From: Liolophura sinensis | Lineage: Eukaryota > Mollusca > Polyplacophora > Chitonida > Chitonidae | Reading direction: 5' to 3' | Length of the DNA: 64,000 nucleotides | Assembly (NCBI RefSeq): GCF_032854445.1 | Contig: NC_088295.1 | Location: 62,165,249-62,229,248 of the forward strand | Position numbers and translations under genes: made by a program | Notes under the pieces: model-generated | Told to the model about the DNA's origin: nothing | What the model saw: only the letters and a program-made list of their open reading frames with translations | The model's database searches: none | In this document: positions 52,884-63,049 of the stretch, piece by piece | How the letters are laid out: every line of letters begins with the position of its first letter | How positions within the stretch are numbered: position 1 is the first letter of the stretch

Positions 52884-52922
<39 letters not shown>

Positions 52923-55637
52923 TCTTTATTTATTGAAGGTAACTGTTCTTCCCCAAGGCCTTCACAAAGAAAACAATATATAGGAAAGAAGGCAATTTTT
53001 ATGTTATATTTCTAGTGCTGCCTGCCAGAATACAAAAATCATCAAAGTATACATACTGTAATTTTTCAGCTTAGTCACACTTTTGCATACTGTGTTTTTA
53101 TTCAAGGATATTCTGAAGGTATTATTCTTTGTAGACTGATAAAATTATACTTTTTGTAAAGCCCTGAAATCGGCCAATCCAACCAGTGTGGCACATCTTG
53201 CACTGAAAGTTGCTCTTTCATATGTGAAAATGTTGAGGAATTAGGGTAAGTTTGTTTGAAGATCGACAAGGTTTAAATTCACCACAAATCTCTCACCTCT
53301 TTCCTCATTGTGTGAAAGGTTACATATATATCACCTCTGCCAAAGAAGAGTTTTTTGCTGGTATTTAGTTTTCTGTTTGTCTTTTGTAATGTGATTTGAA
53401 TGAAATTTTGTTCACAGATGGGCCTTGGGCTAAGAACAAATCTGTTGAATTTTGTTTGTACCCCCAAAATGTTTTTTTTTTAATACTTGACCAGCTGGTG
53501 ATATGTCTTTTGTCTCCTTTTTATCATAGGAATACATCCACAGGGTGGGTAGGACAGCCCGAGGGGAAGGGGGTATCGGCCATGCCCTGCTCATTCTCAC
53601 CCCTGGAGAGCTGGGATTTCTGCGGTACCTGAAGAAAGCAAAGGTCCCACTAAACGAGTTTGACTTCTCCTGGAGCAAAGTTTCACAGATTCAACCTCAG
53701 GTAACCTATAGGTTGATGGGTAATAAACATGCAGGATTTTTTCACGGCTTATGTCGTGCTGGTCTTTAGATGCTTTCATTAAAGCTCTCTATAGACCATT
53801 TTATTTTATCGAAATGTAATTACTGTCTGTGCCTTCAATATTTACCTGCAGATGGTCTCTCCGGACATACCTGGGAAGACCTGTCAGGAACTTGTGGATG
53901 GTTGTGAGTTTCTCCCAGGCTCGGCCCGCTTTCCTCCCACCATATTGCTGGCTGTCCTCGTACATAAAGTGAAATAGTCTTGAGTTTGGCGTAAAACACC
54001 AATCCAAACTATTACTTTTGTTGATGAGGCTTACATTTGTCCAGTTGGATGTCATCATACCCTTCTAAAAAACACATTAGCACACCTTTCTGTGAAAGAT
54101 TACAAGTAACAGAACAGAACAGAATGTGACAAAATGTAGTAATTTGGCCATGGCCGAACATTTAGGTCAAATACAATATTTGGTCACGTGTCATTGTTTT
54201 CTTGAGACCATTTCCTGACATTTTGTATGTTATTTATTTTCCAGTTGGAGAAGCTTATTGAGAAGAACTATTTTCTGCACCAATCTGCTCAGTTAGCGTA
54301 CAAGAGTTACATCAGAGCGTACGCCTCTCATCATCTTAAGAACATCTTTGATGTCAGCAGCCTGGACCTACAGAAGGTGGCCTTGTCATTCGGCTTCAAG
54401 GTGCCGCCATATGTAGACCTCAGTATCCTTTGGGTTTTGTGCTTTGAATATTAACATTTTGAAACATTATGTAGTGAACTTCTTAAAAATGGAATACTGG
54501 TGATTTTTGACGAGATATCCATATTTGCTAATCAAATCAAAACTTTCCTTAAACTGTTTGTAAAGTTTGAAAAAGTAATAATGCAACCCGATTTATCAAT
54601 TTTAAGAACTTTATATTAGATTTTGAATGGTAACATGTACAAAAATAGCTGCAAAAAATCTTTTTTTTTTTTCCCAAAATCTCCAGTACAGCTGTCTTTT
54701 TTTTTTTTTTAACGTGATGGCAGTGTGATAAGATTTTCATTCTAGACTGATAAAATTCATTTGTTTGTAAGTATTGACACTGATAAACCAAACAAATAAT
54801 GTATGTGTAGTTTGATCTCCAAAATCAAATCCCAACAGACATCTAAAGTTTGATTCAAATTTGATATTATTAGTCAGAAAAATTGTTTCTTAAGATGTGC
54901 GCTTTTCGAAAATGCAACCCACAATCAAGAACAATAAAACACCATTCCGACAACAACGACGCCGTATTTCCATAGTGCTGGTTGTCACAGTCTTCAGGAA
55001 TTGAGACTTTGTCAGAGGAAGCATTGCGCTGATGCATCGCCTGGGATGGATTTGGAAATACACAATGGAATTGGGAAGTGAAAAGAGTTGTGCAGCATTA
55101 AAAGTTTTTCTAAACTCATATTTGTTTGTGGGAAGAAGTTGGTAGAAGATGGTTGGGAGTAGGCAAGTATGAGGAACAAGTTAAACACGTTGTTTGACGT
55201 TTCATGTCAATTGTCAGTTACTTGCACATAAACATCCCGACTGATTGCAGAATTATTCAAATGTTCAAATTTTCTGTAGATTTTGAGAAATAAGTTTATG
55301 AAAGGTAATACAGGTATGTGCAAATGTTACATTCTAATTTTGATTTGATTTCCTTGTTATATAATTACATAGAATCAAATTCAAAGTCCAAACAGGTTCA
55401 ACTGTTGCTTTTCAGACAACTTATTCAGACTTTGGTCCAGAAAAAAAAAACATCTCGATAAAAAATTCCTTGACCCTGACACCAGATGTTCACAATAAAG
55501 GTGGAGAGAAGGCCAATAGAAAAGGAGGGTCAGGTGGGGGCGGTTACGGATACCAGCGTGGAAACAAACAACACAAGTCCAAGGTTTTCAAACAAGTTGG
55601 TAACAGGGACAGATCCAGGAAACAGTTCTCCAGATGA
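38349..55637 (+). CDS. DDX18: DEAD-box RNA helicase DDX18 (Has1 family), 707 aa, 16 coding exons
   Basis: Coding exons: 38349-38427, 39265-39372, 41479-41586, 42585-42686, 43128-43187, 44131-44265, 46362-46521, 47076-47176, 47614-47813, 48455-48569, 51027-51166, 52014-52175, 52674-52826, 53530-53700, 54245-54422, 55486-55637 (TGA). All are GT-AG and in phase (2124 nt). Residues 1-200 are a Lys/Glu-rich tail. The core has F213/Q240 (Q motif), AAKTGSGKT 256-264, PTREL 293-297, TPGR 342-345, DEAD 367-370, SAT 398-400, TDVAARGLD 516-524 and HRVGRTARG 545-553. A conserved C-terminal extension ([15 protein letters not shown]) and a Gly-rich basic tail (GGGGYGYQ) follow, as in the family. DDX18/Has1 is an ATP-dependent nucleolar helicase for 60S subunit maturation. 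Human DDX18 is about 670 residues. The ATG is the first in-frame one in its exon (acceptor at 38338); an upstream coding exon is not excluded. Confidence 0.93.
38565..38680 (+). repeat. Interspersed repeat family R3, copy in DDX18 intron 1
   Basis: It shares CATTATTCTTTGGTGACTGA, ACTTTTTGTGAAGCCCTGAA and ATTGGGCAGCCCAGC with 53110-53230. Weaker relatives are at 30945-31025 and 54725-54835. It has no coding capacity. Confidence 0.5.
41942..42122 (-). repeat. SINE S1 copy in a DDX18 intron, reverse orientation
   Basis: Starts with (TTTA)n and the reversed tail (GTCGTACTCAAGAATATTTC), then CCAACCAGCAATATGGTTGG and GGGGCTGCTGGCAGACCTTC. Confidence 0.85.
43703..44128. repeat. 21-bp minisatellite abutting a DDX18 exon
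   Basis: About 20 units of the type GTGCTCCTGTGTTGTATGCA plus one base. Because 21 is a multiple of three, several frames stay open on both strands and yield CVVC- or HTTQE-type repeat peptides; these are artefacts. The last unit, altered to GCGCATGTGTTGCAG, ends in the AG acceptor of the sixth coding exon (44131). Confidence 0.95.
44826..44849. repeat. (GGGAAT)4 hexanucleotide repeat
   Basis: Four perfect GGGAAT units in a DDX18 intron. Confidence 0.9.
48085..48150 (+). repeat. Possible SINE S2 fragment
   Basis: GGTTGTCGTGTTTGGTGTCT followed by TCAGCATGGCATTGCAGTG resembles the interior of the S2 copy at 58200-58250 (GGTGTCGTGACTTGTGTCTT, CCGCATGATACCCTTGCAGT). Confidence 0.35.
48333..48358 (+). 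pseudogene. Decayed copy of the 5' end of the DDX18 DEAD exon
   Basis: A pyrimidine tract plus AG (TTTTTTCTCTCTAG) is followed by AACACCCAAAAGTTTTTAAT then AAGAACT. The real exon at 48455 begins AACACCCAGGAGTTCATGAT then TAAGAACT. The match covers the acceptor and about 26 bases, lies 122 bases upstream of the true exon, and then fades out. It looks like a partial tandem duplication that has lost function. Confidence 0.45.
48605..50117. repeat. About 32-bp minisatellite with higher-order structure
   Basis: Units share CTAATTGTGTGCT and come in two main types. One continues GTAGCACTTTAATACTGGT, and the other GGAACACTCACATGTATTGT. They alternate in longer blocks that also contain TACAACACTTACTGGT units. 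Spacing of 32 was checked at 49461 to 49493. It fills much of the DDX18 intron between the DEAD and SAT exons. Confidence 0.95.
50770..50860 (+). pseudogene. 5S rRNA-derived sequence (pseudogene or SINE head)
   Basis: From about the 30th base of 5S rRNA to its 3' end the match is strong. It includes AAGTTAAGCAACGTCG (box A region), GCTAGTACTTGGATGGGTGA, CCGCCTGGGA (box C region) and CACCGGGTGCTGTAGGCT. The first 25-30 bases of a normal 5S gene are not recognisable, so it is unlikely to be a working gene. It is followed by about 60 bases ending CATAATCATTCATTCC, which resembles the S2 SINE tail. It sits in a DDX18 intron in the sense orientation. Confidence 0.8.
51838..51950 (+). repeat. SINE S1, 3' portion, in a DDX18 intron
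   Basis: It has TGCCCGGTTTCCTCCCTCCA, TAATGCTGGCTGCCGTTGTA and the tail GTGAAATATTCTTGAGTATG with CACCAATTAAATAAATAAAT. Confidence 0.85.
52424..52612 (+). repeat. SINE S1 copy in a DDX18 intron
   Basis: It has ATCGCTGTGAGCTCATGTCC, TCTGTCAGCAACCTGCAGAT, CCCACCATAATGCTGGCTGC and the tail GTGAAATATCCTTAGGTACA with CACCAATCAGATAAATA. It ends about 60 bases before the next coding exon. Confidence 0.85.
52884..52922. repeat. (TAA)n microsatellite
   Basis: About 13 uninterrupted TAA units in a DDX18 intron. Confidence 0.95.
53110..53230 (+). repeat. Interspersed repeat family R3, copy in DDX18 intron
   Basis: It shares TATTATTCTTTG, ACTGATAAAATTATACTTTT, GTAAAGCCCTGAAATCGGCC and AACCAGTGTG with 38565-38680. 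Confidence 0.5.
53845..54008 (+). repeat. SINE S1 copy in a DDX18 intron
   Basis: It has CCTGCAGATGGTCTCTCC, CCTGTCAGGAACTTGTGGAT, CCCACCATATTGCTGGCTGT and the tail GTGAAATAGTCTTGAGTTTG with CACCAATCC. Confidence 0.8.
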
Positions 55638-55904
55638 TGATCGTCTAGAGCCTCATCAATTTTCCGGAATAATCAGAATATCTGGAACTTCGCTGCTGAA
55701 GGATCATCACATGTTTTAGAGGCTTTCACAGGGACTGAGAACACCGATTTCATTTATGGGTGCAAATGTGGTTTACACAGGCTGTGTTTCGGATTCAAAA
55801 GAAATGTCACAGCGTTTATCATATTGTAATATTTGAAAATCACATCCATTGTATATGCATGTGACACACTGTTCTTTAACTGTAAATGTATTAATACATG
55901 GAGG

Positions 55905-56150
55905 GCATTCCTTGGCTGAGGTGGTTAGCGTGACAGCGCGACACAATGACAAGCAAGCCTCTCACCAATGCGATCACTGTGAGTTCAAGTCTGGCTCATA
56001 CTGGCTTCCTCTCTGGTCATAGGGGCCAGCTGCCAGCTGAGGGCTTTCCCCTGGTTCTGCCTGATTTCCTCCCACCATAATTCTGGCTGCCATTGTATAA
56101 GTGAAATATTCTTGAGTAAAACACCAGTCAAATGAATAAATAAATAATTA
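55905..56150 (+). repeat. SINE S1, near full length, downstream of DDX18
   Basis: The tRNA-like head (CCTTGGCTGAGGTGGTTAGC) is followed by CTCACCAATGCGATCACTGT, GAGTTCAAGTCTGGCTCAT, CCCACCATAATTCTGGCTGC and the tail GTGAAATATTCTTGAGTAAA with (AAAT)n. The first AATAAA after the DDX18 stop that I found is in this tail, so the insertion may supply a polyadenylation signal. Confidence 0.85.
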
Positions 56151-57585
56151 AAGTAATTAATACATGTTACATGTAAGTAATAATAGTACTTCACTAACAG
56201 AAGTGCTCGAAAGACAGTTGGCAGGAGGCTAAATTATTTCTTTGGAGTTTGGATTGATCCAATTGAATATACATGTAAAAAACATACATGTATATTGAAC
56301 AGAAAACTCATTGTTTACTAAACAAAACTATGCCTAGGCCTAACTGTTATTGTATTATGGTATGGCATCTTAATCAATGAAATTGTAAGTTTACTGTGAG
56401 TATTACATATCTCGCAGACAAAGATGGATTTCTGTTTCTTTGAATCCAGGATATGTTTTGTGGCACTGTCTTTGTTATAGAAAAGAGCATGAACACATTT
56501 ATAGATGTGGATTAACAGTCATGTACAATATAAGTTAATGAACCCACAAATTGTTCTTGAATTAGTTTTCTTGATTCTGTCAGCATGGAATAGCATGCAG
56601 TGGACTTAAGCATTTTCTTTTTGTCTAGATCAGATGCAGGGATTTTTGTAGATCTCCCGCTCTTGCTGTTCGTAGTGGCCTGTGTGGATGTATTCCATCC
56701 ACTGATATGGTGTGCAAATCTGTATCGAAAGCTCATCAGTAACTAGCCAAACGCTTTTGTCGTTTTCTCCACCCAGGGTGTAATAACTCATTGATCGCTA
56801 CCATGTAAGTGAACAGTTCTTTTAATACAGCGCATGTTCAGCTTTTTACGTTCGCTTTACATCACTGCCACCACTAGACAACCTTGACCTTTGGAGGCTG
56901 TGCGTCGCACGTAGGCTTGTTGAAGATTAACTTCACCATCAATTAAAGTCATCTATTAAATTGTTTCAGCTGTTGGTTGTTATTATGTCGTGGGCACTTT
57001 AGATAAAAAGAACGCATGTGTATAAAGTATTGTTTTAAACAAGGGTTGAGAAAAAGCTTTTTGTGTTTTCTGACAGACTTCCTGTCTTATCACCCTGACC
57101 CCAGCGACCTCGGCGTTGTTCAAGATTTCTGTAGAAAATTTACTTAGTAGTGGCAGTGATGTAAAGCGAATGTTAGAGAGCTGTACATGTGTTGTAAGAA
57201 GAATGTTCATGAGTATGACGTAAAACAACATTTAATCAACCTATCAGTCAGTCCAGTGTAGATGGTCACTTTTGCAGACGTTTCACGGCGATGTATAATA
57301 TCTGTGTTTTATGCACTGTAGTGTGTTTATAGTCTCGTATTATTAGTCCCGTTACCAGATGGGATTCAGTATGTACCCCTCGTTTGTCTGCCCATCAATC
57401 CGGCACGAATCAGTTTTCTAGCCTTTCTTTTTTTCAAAGAGGGTGTACCGTTACGTCCATATTTGACAAAGTTATGGCCATTTTTGTGGTGTTTAAGAGT
57501 TTTGGACTCCAACAGTTTTCCGGACTTTGTGGAAAACAGTTCTTTGCACTGAATTCAAACTTAAGTGGTAGGCGTAAATACCGAT
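56151..57585. other. Non-coding stretch downstream of DDX18
   Basis: No gene is supported. One minus-strand 74-codon frame with an ATG (56512-56736) has natural codon composition but no recognised domain and no assigned splice sites. A short SINE-like tail with ACAACATTTAATCAAC lies near 57190-57240. Confidence 0.4.
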
Positions 57586-57589
57586 CTTC

Positions 57590-57700
57590 CTCCGGGCTCT
57601 GTCCGGTTTCCTCCCACGATAATGCTGGCCGCCGTCGTATAAGTGAAATATTCTTCAGTCCGGCGTAAAACACCAATCAAGTAAATAAATAAATAAATGC
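57590..57700 (+). repeat. SINE S1, 3' portion
   Basis: It has CCTCCGGGCTCTGTCCGGTT, TCCTCCCACGATAATGCTGG and the tail GTGAAATATTCTTCAGTCCG with CACCAATCAAGTAAATAAAT. Confidence 0.85.
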
Positions 57701-58021
57701 CGATCAAGTTCCAGTTTTGGGTTCATTTGCTCACTTTCAGAGAAGGTATGGCCGTATTGACCTCTTATGGACTCCGGATTTTTTCTATGAATGGTTAGTT
57801 ATTCTGTATAAAGCCTTGATATATTACTTCTCCGAAACTAGTTGGATATCATGCTGGAATTTCGGGCCATTTCGTCCATTTTCTACAAAAATTAGAACCG
57901 TTTTTTGTTCTACTGTGGACAATGCTTGACAGCGCTACAAGTTTTATTCTGACGGCTCGAAGTGATATAGGTCATAACTTTCCAAAGGCAATATTTCCAT
58001 AATGCTGAGACCACTCTCATG

Positions 58022-58395
58022 GTAGCCTGTAATGATTAGGGCGTTAGCCTCAAATCTGGGAGACCTGGGATCAAACCGAGGTTATACCAAAGACTTTCAA
58101 AATGGTACTTGTTGCTGCCTCGCTTGGCGCTCAGCATTAAATGGTTATAGAGCAAGAAAATGGGACTGGTTGACTGGTGGTGTCAGTATAGTGTTACCAA
58201 GTGGGGTGTCGTGACTTGTGTCTTCCGCATGATACCCTTGCAGTTGTGGCAGAACTTTGGCGGCATGGACTCGTCCTGCCACAAGATTAGACCGTGTATG
58301 TACATGCAAACTCAACTCCTCAATTCCTCGTCGTCATATTACTGAAATATTGTTAAGTACGACGTAATACCTCAAGCATTCATTCATTCATTCTT
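58022..58395 (+). repeat. SINE S2, fullest copy
   Basis: It has a tRNA-like box A region (GGGCGTTAGCCTCAAATCTG) and box B (GGGATCAAACCGAGG), then GCTGCCTCGCTTGGCGCTCA. The tail is CTGAAATATTGTTAAGTACG, then ACGTAATACCTC and (ATTC)n. The S1 and S2 tails are clearly related, so both families probably use the same LINE partner (inference). Confidence 0.75.
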
Positions 58396-58435
58396 TCCAG
58401 GATGCTGTTTCATACTGCTTAGTATTACCTTGCAT

Positions 58436-58580
58436 ACAGGTCTTTCAGCAACCAGCGGATGGTCGTGGGTTTCCCCCGGGCTCGGCCCGGTTTCCACCCA
58501 CCATAATGCTATCCGCCGTCGTATAAGTGAAATATTCTTGAGTACGGCGTAAAACAGCAATCAAACAAATAAATAAATTA
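58436..58580 (+). repeat. SINE S1, 5'-truncated, just after S2
   Basis: It has CAGGTCTTTCAGCAACCAGC, CGGATGGTCGTGGGTTTCC, ACCCACCATAATGCTATCCG and the tail GTGAAATATTCTTGAGTACG with CAGCAATCAAACAAATAAAT. Confidence 0.85.
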
Positions 58581-59321
58581 TCTTGTATACAATTTGCAGT
58601 GTCGCAGTGGACAAGTTAAGCAGGAGAAAATAACCACGATGTCTACACAGTTTCTACACTGGGAGCCGTCGATAGCTTAGTCGCTTAGGGTGCCACTGGT
58701 GTACATATATACATGTAGCAGTGATTTTTTTTTTCTCATTTTGTCTTCACAACGAATAGCCGTGGTTTGCATGCTCAGCGCATTCGTGTAGCCTGTGCCC
58801 TTCAAGGATATATGAAACTTTTGCTTTTTGTTTCTTCATACGACGTATATGATACTGCCTAGCGTACAGAAGAACAAAAAAGCTTCTCAGCTTCTGTCTT
58901 GGGGCGTAAAATGGCTTTAAACTACATTTTTCTTAATCCCCAGCGATCAGTCAGGAAATTAAGTCGTCTGTTGTGGTGACGTCAACGATGATTGCCTTCA
59001 AAGCAACTTTGTTTGGGGGGAAAGCCCTAACTGGGGGCACTGGCCCGCGTTCCCTGTAACTTCAGCAATGACGCCATTTCCAAATATTTCCGACCACTGA
59101 CGGGAAAATTTGCATAAAGACGGGTTATTAGGAAATATAAAATCCGCCTCAAAGATGAAAAAACAAATCTTGTTTTTTTTTTTCGGTGTTTTTTTTCGTT
59201 AAGACCATATTTTTCATTTTATTGAACTGCCTACCTTTTCACGCTCCTTTTAAAGCATATTGAAAAATATTAGGCTTTAAGAAGTTTTTGTTATTTAATA
59301 GTTGATCATTATCATGGAGCA

Positions 59322-59497
59322 TTGTCACTGTCCTTGTCCGCTATACTTTAAAACTGGAGAAAAATATGTTTTTCAATCATTATTATGGACCCTTGAAGCT
59401 ACGGTAAAATATTTTCCCTCCTTGGTATAATCCAGATGAACACGAGGTGTCACTGTCTCTGTAGGCTATACTTTAAAACTGGAGAAAAATCTCTTTT
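59322..59497. repeat. Local duplication, two units about 120 bp apart
   Basis: TGTCACTGTCCTTGTCCGCT with ATACTTTAAAACTGGAGAAA (from about 59333) recurs as TGTCACTGTCTCTGTAGGCT with the same second block (from about 59449). Confidence 0.75.
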
Positions 59498-60839
59498 TTT
59501 GGTTGTGCTTTTCACAACTTTGTAAATCTAATAAGAAAAGCCCATGTAGGCTATGAAGTTGTCAAGTGGAGGTAACTTTTGCAGGTACATGTAAGTTGTC
59601 TTGGCGGCGAATTACTTCCCTTGCACAGTATGTATTGATGGGACGTGTAGGTTGTTGAGGACATTTAAATCTAAATTTGTGTCCGGGTTTTATGTAATTG
59701 TACTCTGTTCTTTACTATTATTTCAAAGGTTGCACTAACCTGGTTGCGTTTGATTAGAATGGCTTGGATGATGGGCTGTCTATTTAAAAATGTTTTTCTA
59801 CAGATATTCCCGTGCAGAATAGACTCATTGTTGTTTTTGTGTTTTCTGGGATGAGTGAACGTGGGCGTATAGAACATGGGCCATAATTTTTAAGAAACCA
59901 ACAAATGAGGGATAGGTGAAAAAAATAAACTCACGCCAGACAATTTAGTGGAATAATACACGTAATAAAATCAAGGGGATATGAGACAGTCGAGACGAAA
60001 TGAACGCTTTAAATCACAGCAATCTGTGGACAAAAAAAGATGTTCGGTTATGCCATAAATCTTGGCATGTGACACAGCCGGAATTAAACCTTTCTGTTCG
60101 GGTCTGGTGGGTAGCATTAGCCCCGACGTTAACTATCGGCCGAGGGTCCTAGAGGCCACACCAATCAATAAAAGTTTCTCTGTCCGATGGCCGTAAGTTA
60201 TATCCTGTCCGATTAATGTGACATTAGTGTGGCCTGTATATTAAGTACCGCGAGAAAATGCGCCCTTCATGTTACAACCCAATCCAATATTCGCAGTCGA
60301 TTTGTGGAGAATCTCGGGAATGAAATGACAGATAAATCAGGATAGGCGATATTTTGAGGGAATGTAATCACTAGAGAAAGGAAGAATGAGGATAATGTAG
60401 CTTTAACGGCGTGCAGAAAGAAAAAAAGAGAATATAATGTAAAAAAAAAATGTCATTCCTAAGGAACAAACCGATTTTGCTATCGCAATGTTTCAGAAAA
60501 GTTTGGTATCCACGGTAAAAAAAAACACAAAAACAAAAACAAAAAAAAACAAAAACCGACGTTTGATTCGCCAAAGTTTGGTGGACTCACGGGGATACAA
60601 GAGATTACGTTTAGACGCGATCAAGTGAAAACAAAGGAATCACACGGTCAAAACGGGTTCTTTACACTGAACGGCGTGGTGGAAATATATACGTGGACGT
60701 CCGCCTGGTCTATACATTTCGAGATAAATTTTATTTGTTGTTGCTTTATACCTGTGTACGTATAAAGGTCTACGATGACGTTTACTTCAAACACAAGGGT
60801 TTGCTTCATGCACCCATAATTCTCATCAGCGTCGCATAT

Positions 60840-61035
60840 ACTTATTTATTTATATGACTGTTCTTTTACGCCGTTCTCAAGAATATTTCACTTATACAGC
60901 CGCGGACAGTATTTTGATGAGAGGAGACCAGGCAGAGGCCAGGTGGAACCCAAGAGAATCCACAGGTTGCTGACAGACCTTCCCATGTACGGCCAGAGAG
61001 GAAAGCCATTATGAGCTAGATTTGAACTCATAGTG
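60840..61035 (-). repeat. SINE S1 copy, reverse orientation
   Basis: The reversed tail (TTTTACGCCGTTCTCAAGAA, TATTTCACTTATACAGCCGC) is followed by the reversed body (CACAGGTTGCTGACAGACCT) and GATTTGAACTCATAGTGAC, the reversed box B region. Confidence 0.85.
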
Positions 61036-63049
61036 ACATCGTATCTAAGTAACATATTCTTGAACAAACAATCGATGTAGAGTAAAGGGAGGAGCTAACG
61101 GGACGTATACATTCCCAGTTATTTCGGGTAATTACCCACTGTTGTTCACAACAAGATGAATTTGAAAACAGAGGCCTACTTACGGCATATATAAATTTTG
61201 AAATTATACCTATATAAAGTAATGGAAGAGTGTAATGGAATGAATATTCCAATGGAATCGAGATCGAAGACAAGAAATCGACATTAAGTGACTTGATGGT
61301 GACCGTGTCTGACAGGTACATTAACAATATCGATGCTGGTCAGGGCGCTAAAAGGCTCACCCTTATACAAGTACCAAGACTGTAAGTGAACACGACGGCC
61401 GAACTAGAGCAACATCGTTATGTGAAAGCTTTGCTCTGTACAGGCCAAGAAACGGCTTTGTTGAATGAAACCAGTAGATACACTCAAAACTGTAATTACC
61501 AGACGGGCTGTATGTCTGAGGGCTTGGAGAATCTGAAAAGAACGCAATTTTGTATTGTATTTAGTCCTTATAGAGTCCCTGCGCCAGTTAAGTATAGTCC
61601 AGTCAAGAACGTTATGACCCAAGCCCAAATGAACAGGAGTTGTTGTTAAAAATAAGATTTTCAGGCGCCGATGTCAAACGATCCGTATTTTCGGATATCT
61701 GCCCTCGGGCAACATTTGTTGTCCAGTTTTAAAGAAATGGGCTGGGAAACACGGTTGGTTACCCGCAAGCACATGAGCAAAATTTTGAAGAATTTCTATT
61801 GCCTGTATCATGGAATGCCGTTTTCAAGAACAAATGTTGTCCGTGGATCTATTAAAAGCCAGTATGCAATAATTATATCTATTAGTAATATCACAGTGAT
61901 CAGTCTTCTGAGAGGTAGAAAATGGACATAGGGAAACGTCGCCATCGTAAATGCGCCTGCCTCAGCATTAGCGACTGTCTTATAGAACGAGCCCCTGAAG
62001 AGAAACAGTATATAGGCTGCTGAGTGCAAGAGAGCCTGTTTTACCATAATGAATTTGGTGGAATAATTGCACATATGCTCAGCCTATAGCGTTAACGACA
62101 AAACCCATGAAGCGATTATTCTATGTCTTGTTTGAGAGAAGCGCCGGCCTCTTTCATGTTGATTACTGTTGTGTAAATCCACTTTGATCTAATTCCGTGC
62201 TCCGCAGCTGTTTGCCGGGTGTTCATTGTCCAAGGCGTTATAAACTGAGTAATCGATCGATCGCTATAACACGATTTTTTTTTGCACAAATATTTGGTTG
62301 TCCTGATGAATGACAATGTAAAGTGACACTTCCGGGTTGTCTACGGGATATGCGGTTTTCTTGGAGATTTTTTTATGGTGCATTAATGTAGACCGTAACG
62401 GAAATCTTTTACAGGTGAATAGATACCGCTAAAGGGTTTTGCCGCAAATGGGAATGTGATTGATTGTCCATCAAGTGCACTAAAACCGGAAACGAGATTA
62501 CCACTGCTAACGACATTACCCTCGACTTTGCAGCTTGTCTGGTTTGCTTTTGTGCAATGTCCAAAAGAGGTAAAAGGTATTAAGTTCGGCTGGTTAGTGA
62601 CTGTTTGCATTGCTTTTACCCTGTATAAGGTCTTTAGCCGCCGGTTTTACGTGCATAGGGATAAGAGATTCCTTTGGTAGAGTAAAAAGGGCTTACGCTG
62701 GGAAAGGTTTGAGCTTGTCTTGTCAAGTGTTCTGTCTTCAAATGGAAACCAGGAACCGTTATAATGTATTCATGCAAATAGGCATATAACTGGGATGTAG
62801 GAAATTCTATATTTCCCCAAGCGCAGATTTCAGTCTCGCCTGAATTAAACACTTGAATTCTTTGGAAATTCAGACACTGTTCAACTAACAGGAATGTAAT
62901 CTGTGCCAATTTTTGTGTCATATTCGAGAAGCCTGAAACAGATATGACTGATTAAAATGCTTTAACGCATTTGGAACAAACCGAAGCGTGAAACAACAAT
63001 GTAAACTGATTGGTTGAAATTACTAAAGTAAGATAATACATTTCCCATG

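Larger units (their letters stand above)
58590..63045. other. Non-coding stretch without a supported gene
   Basis: Besides the repeats listed, nothing is recognised. Overlapping open frames on both strands near 61390-61640 and 62380-62680 cancel each other as evidence and have no domain. A-rich and T-rich runs occur at 60420-60560. If the array at 63050 belongs to a gene, earlier exons could lie here, but I could not identify any. Confidence 0.4.

Noticed and set aside
61386-61649. Plus-strand 87-codon frame
   Set aside because: It lacks an ATG start, the opposite strand is also open here, and no family is recognised.
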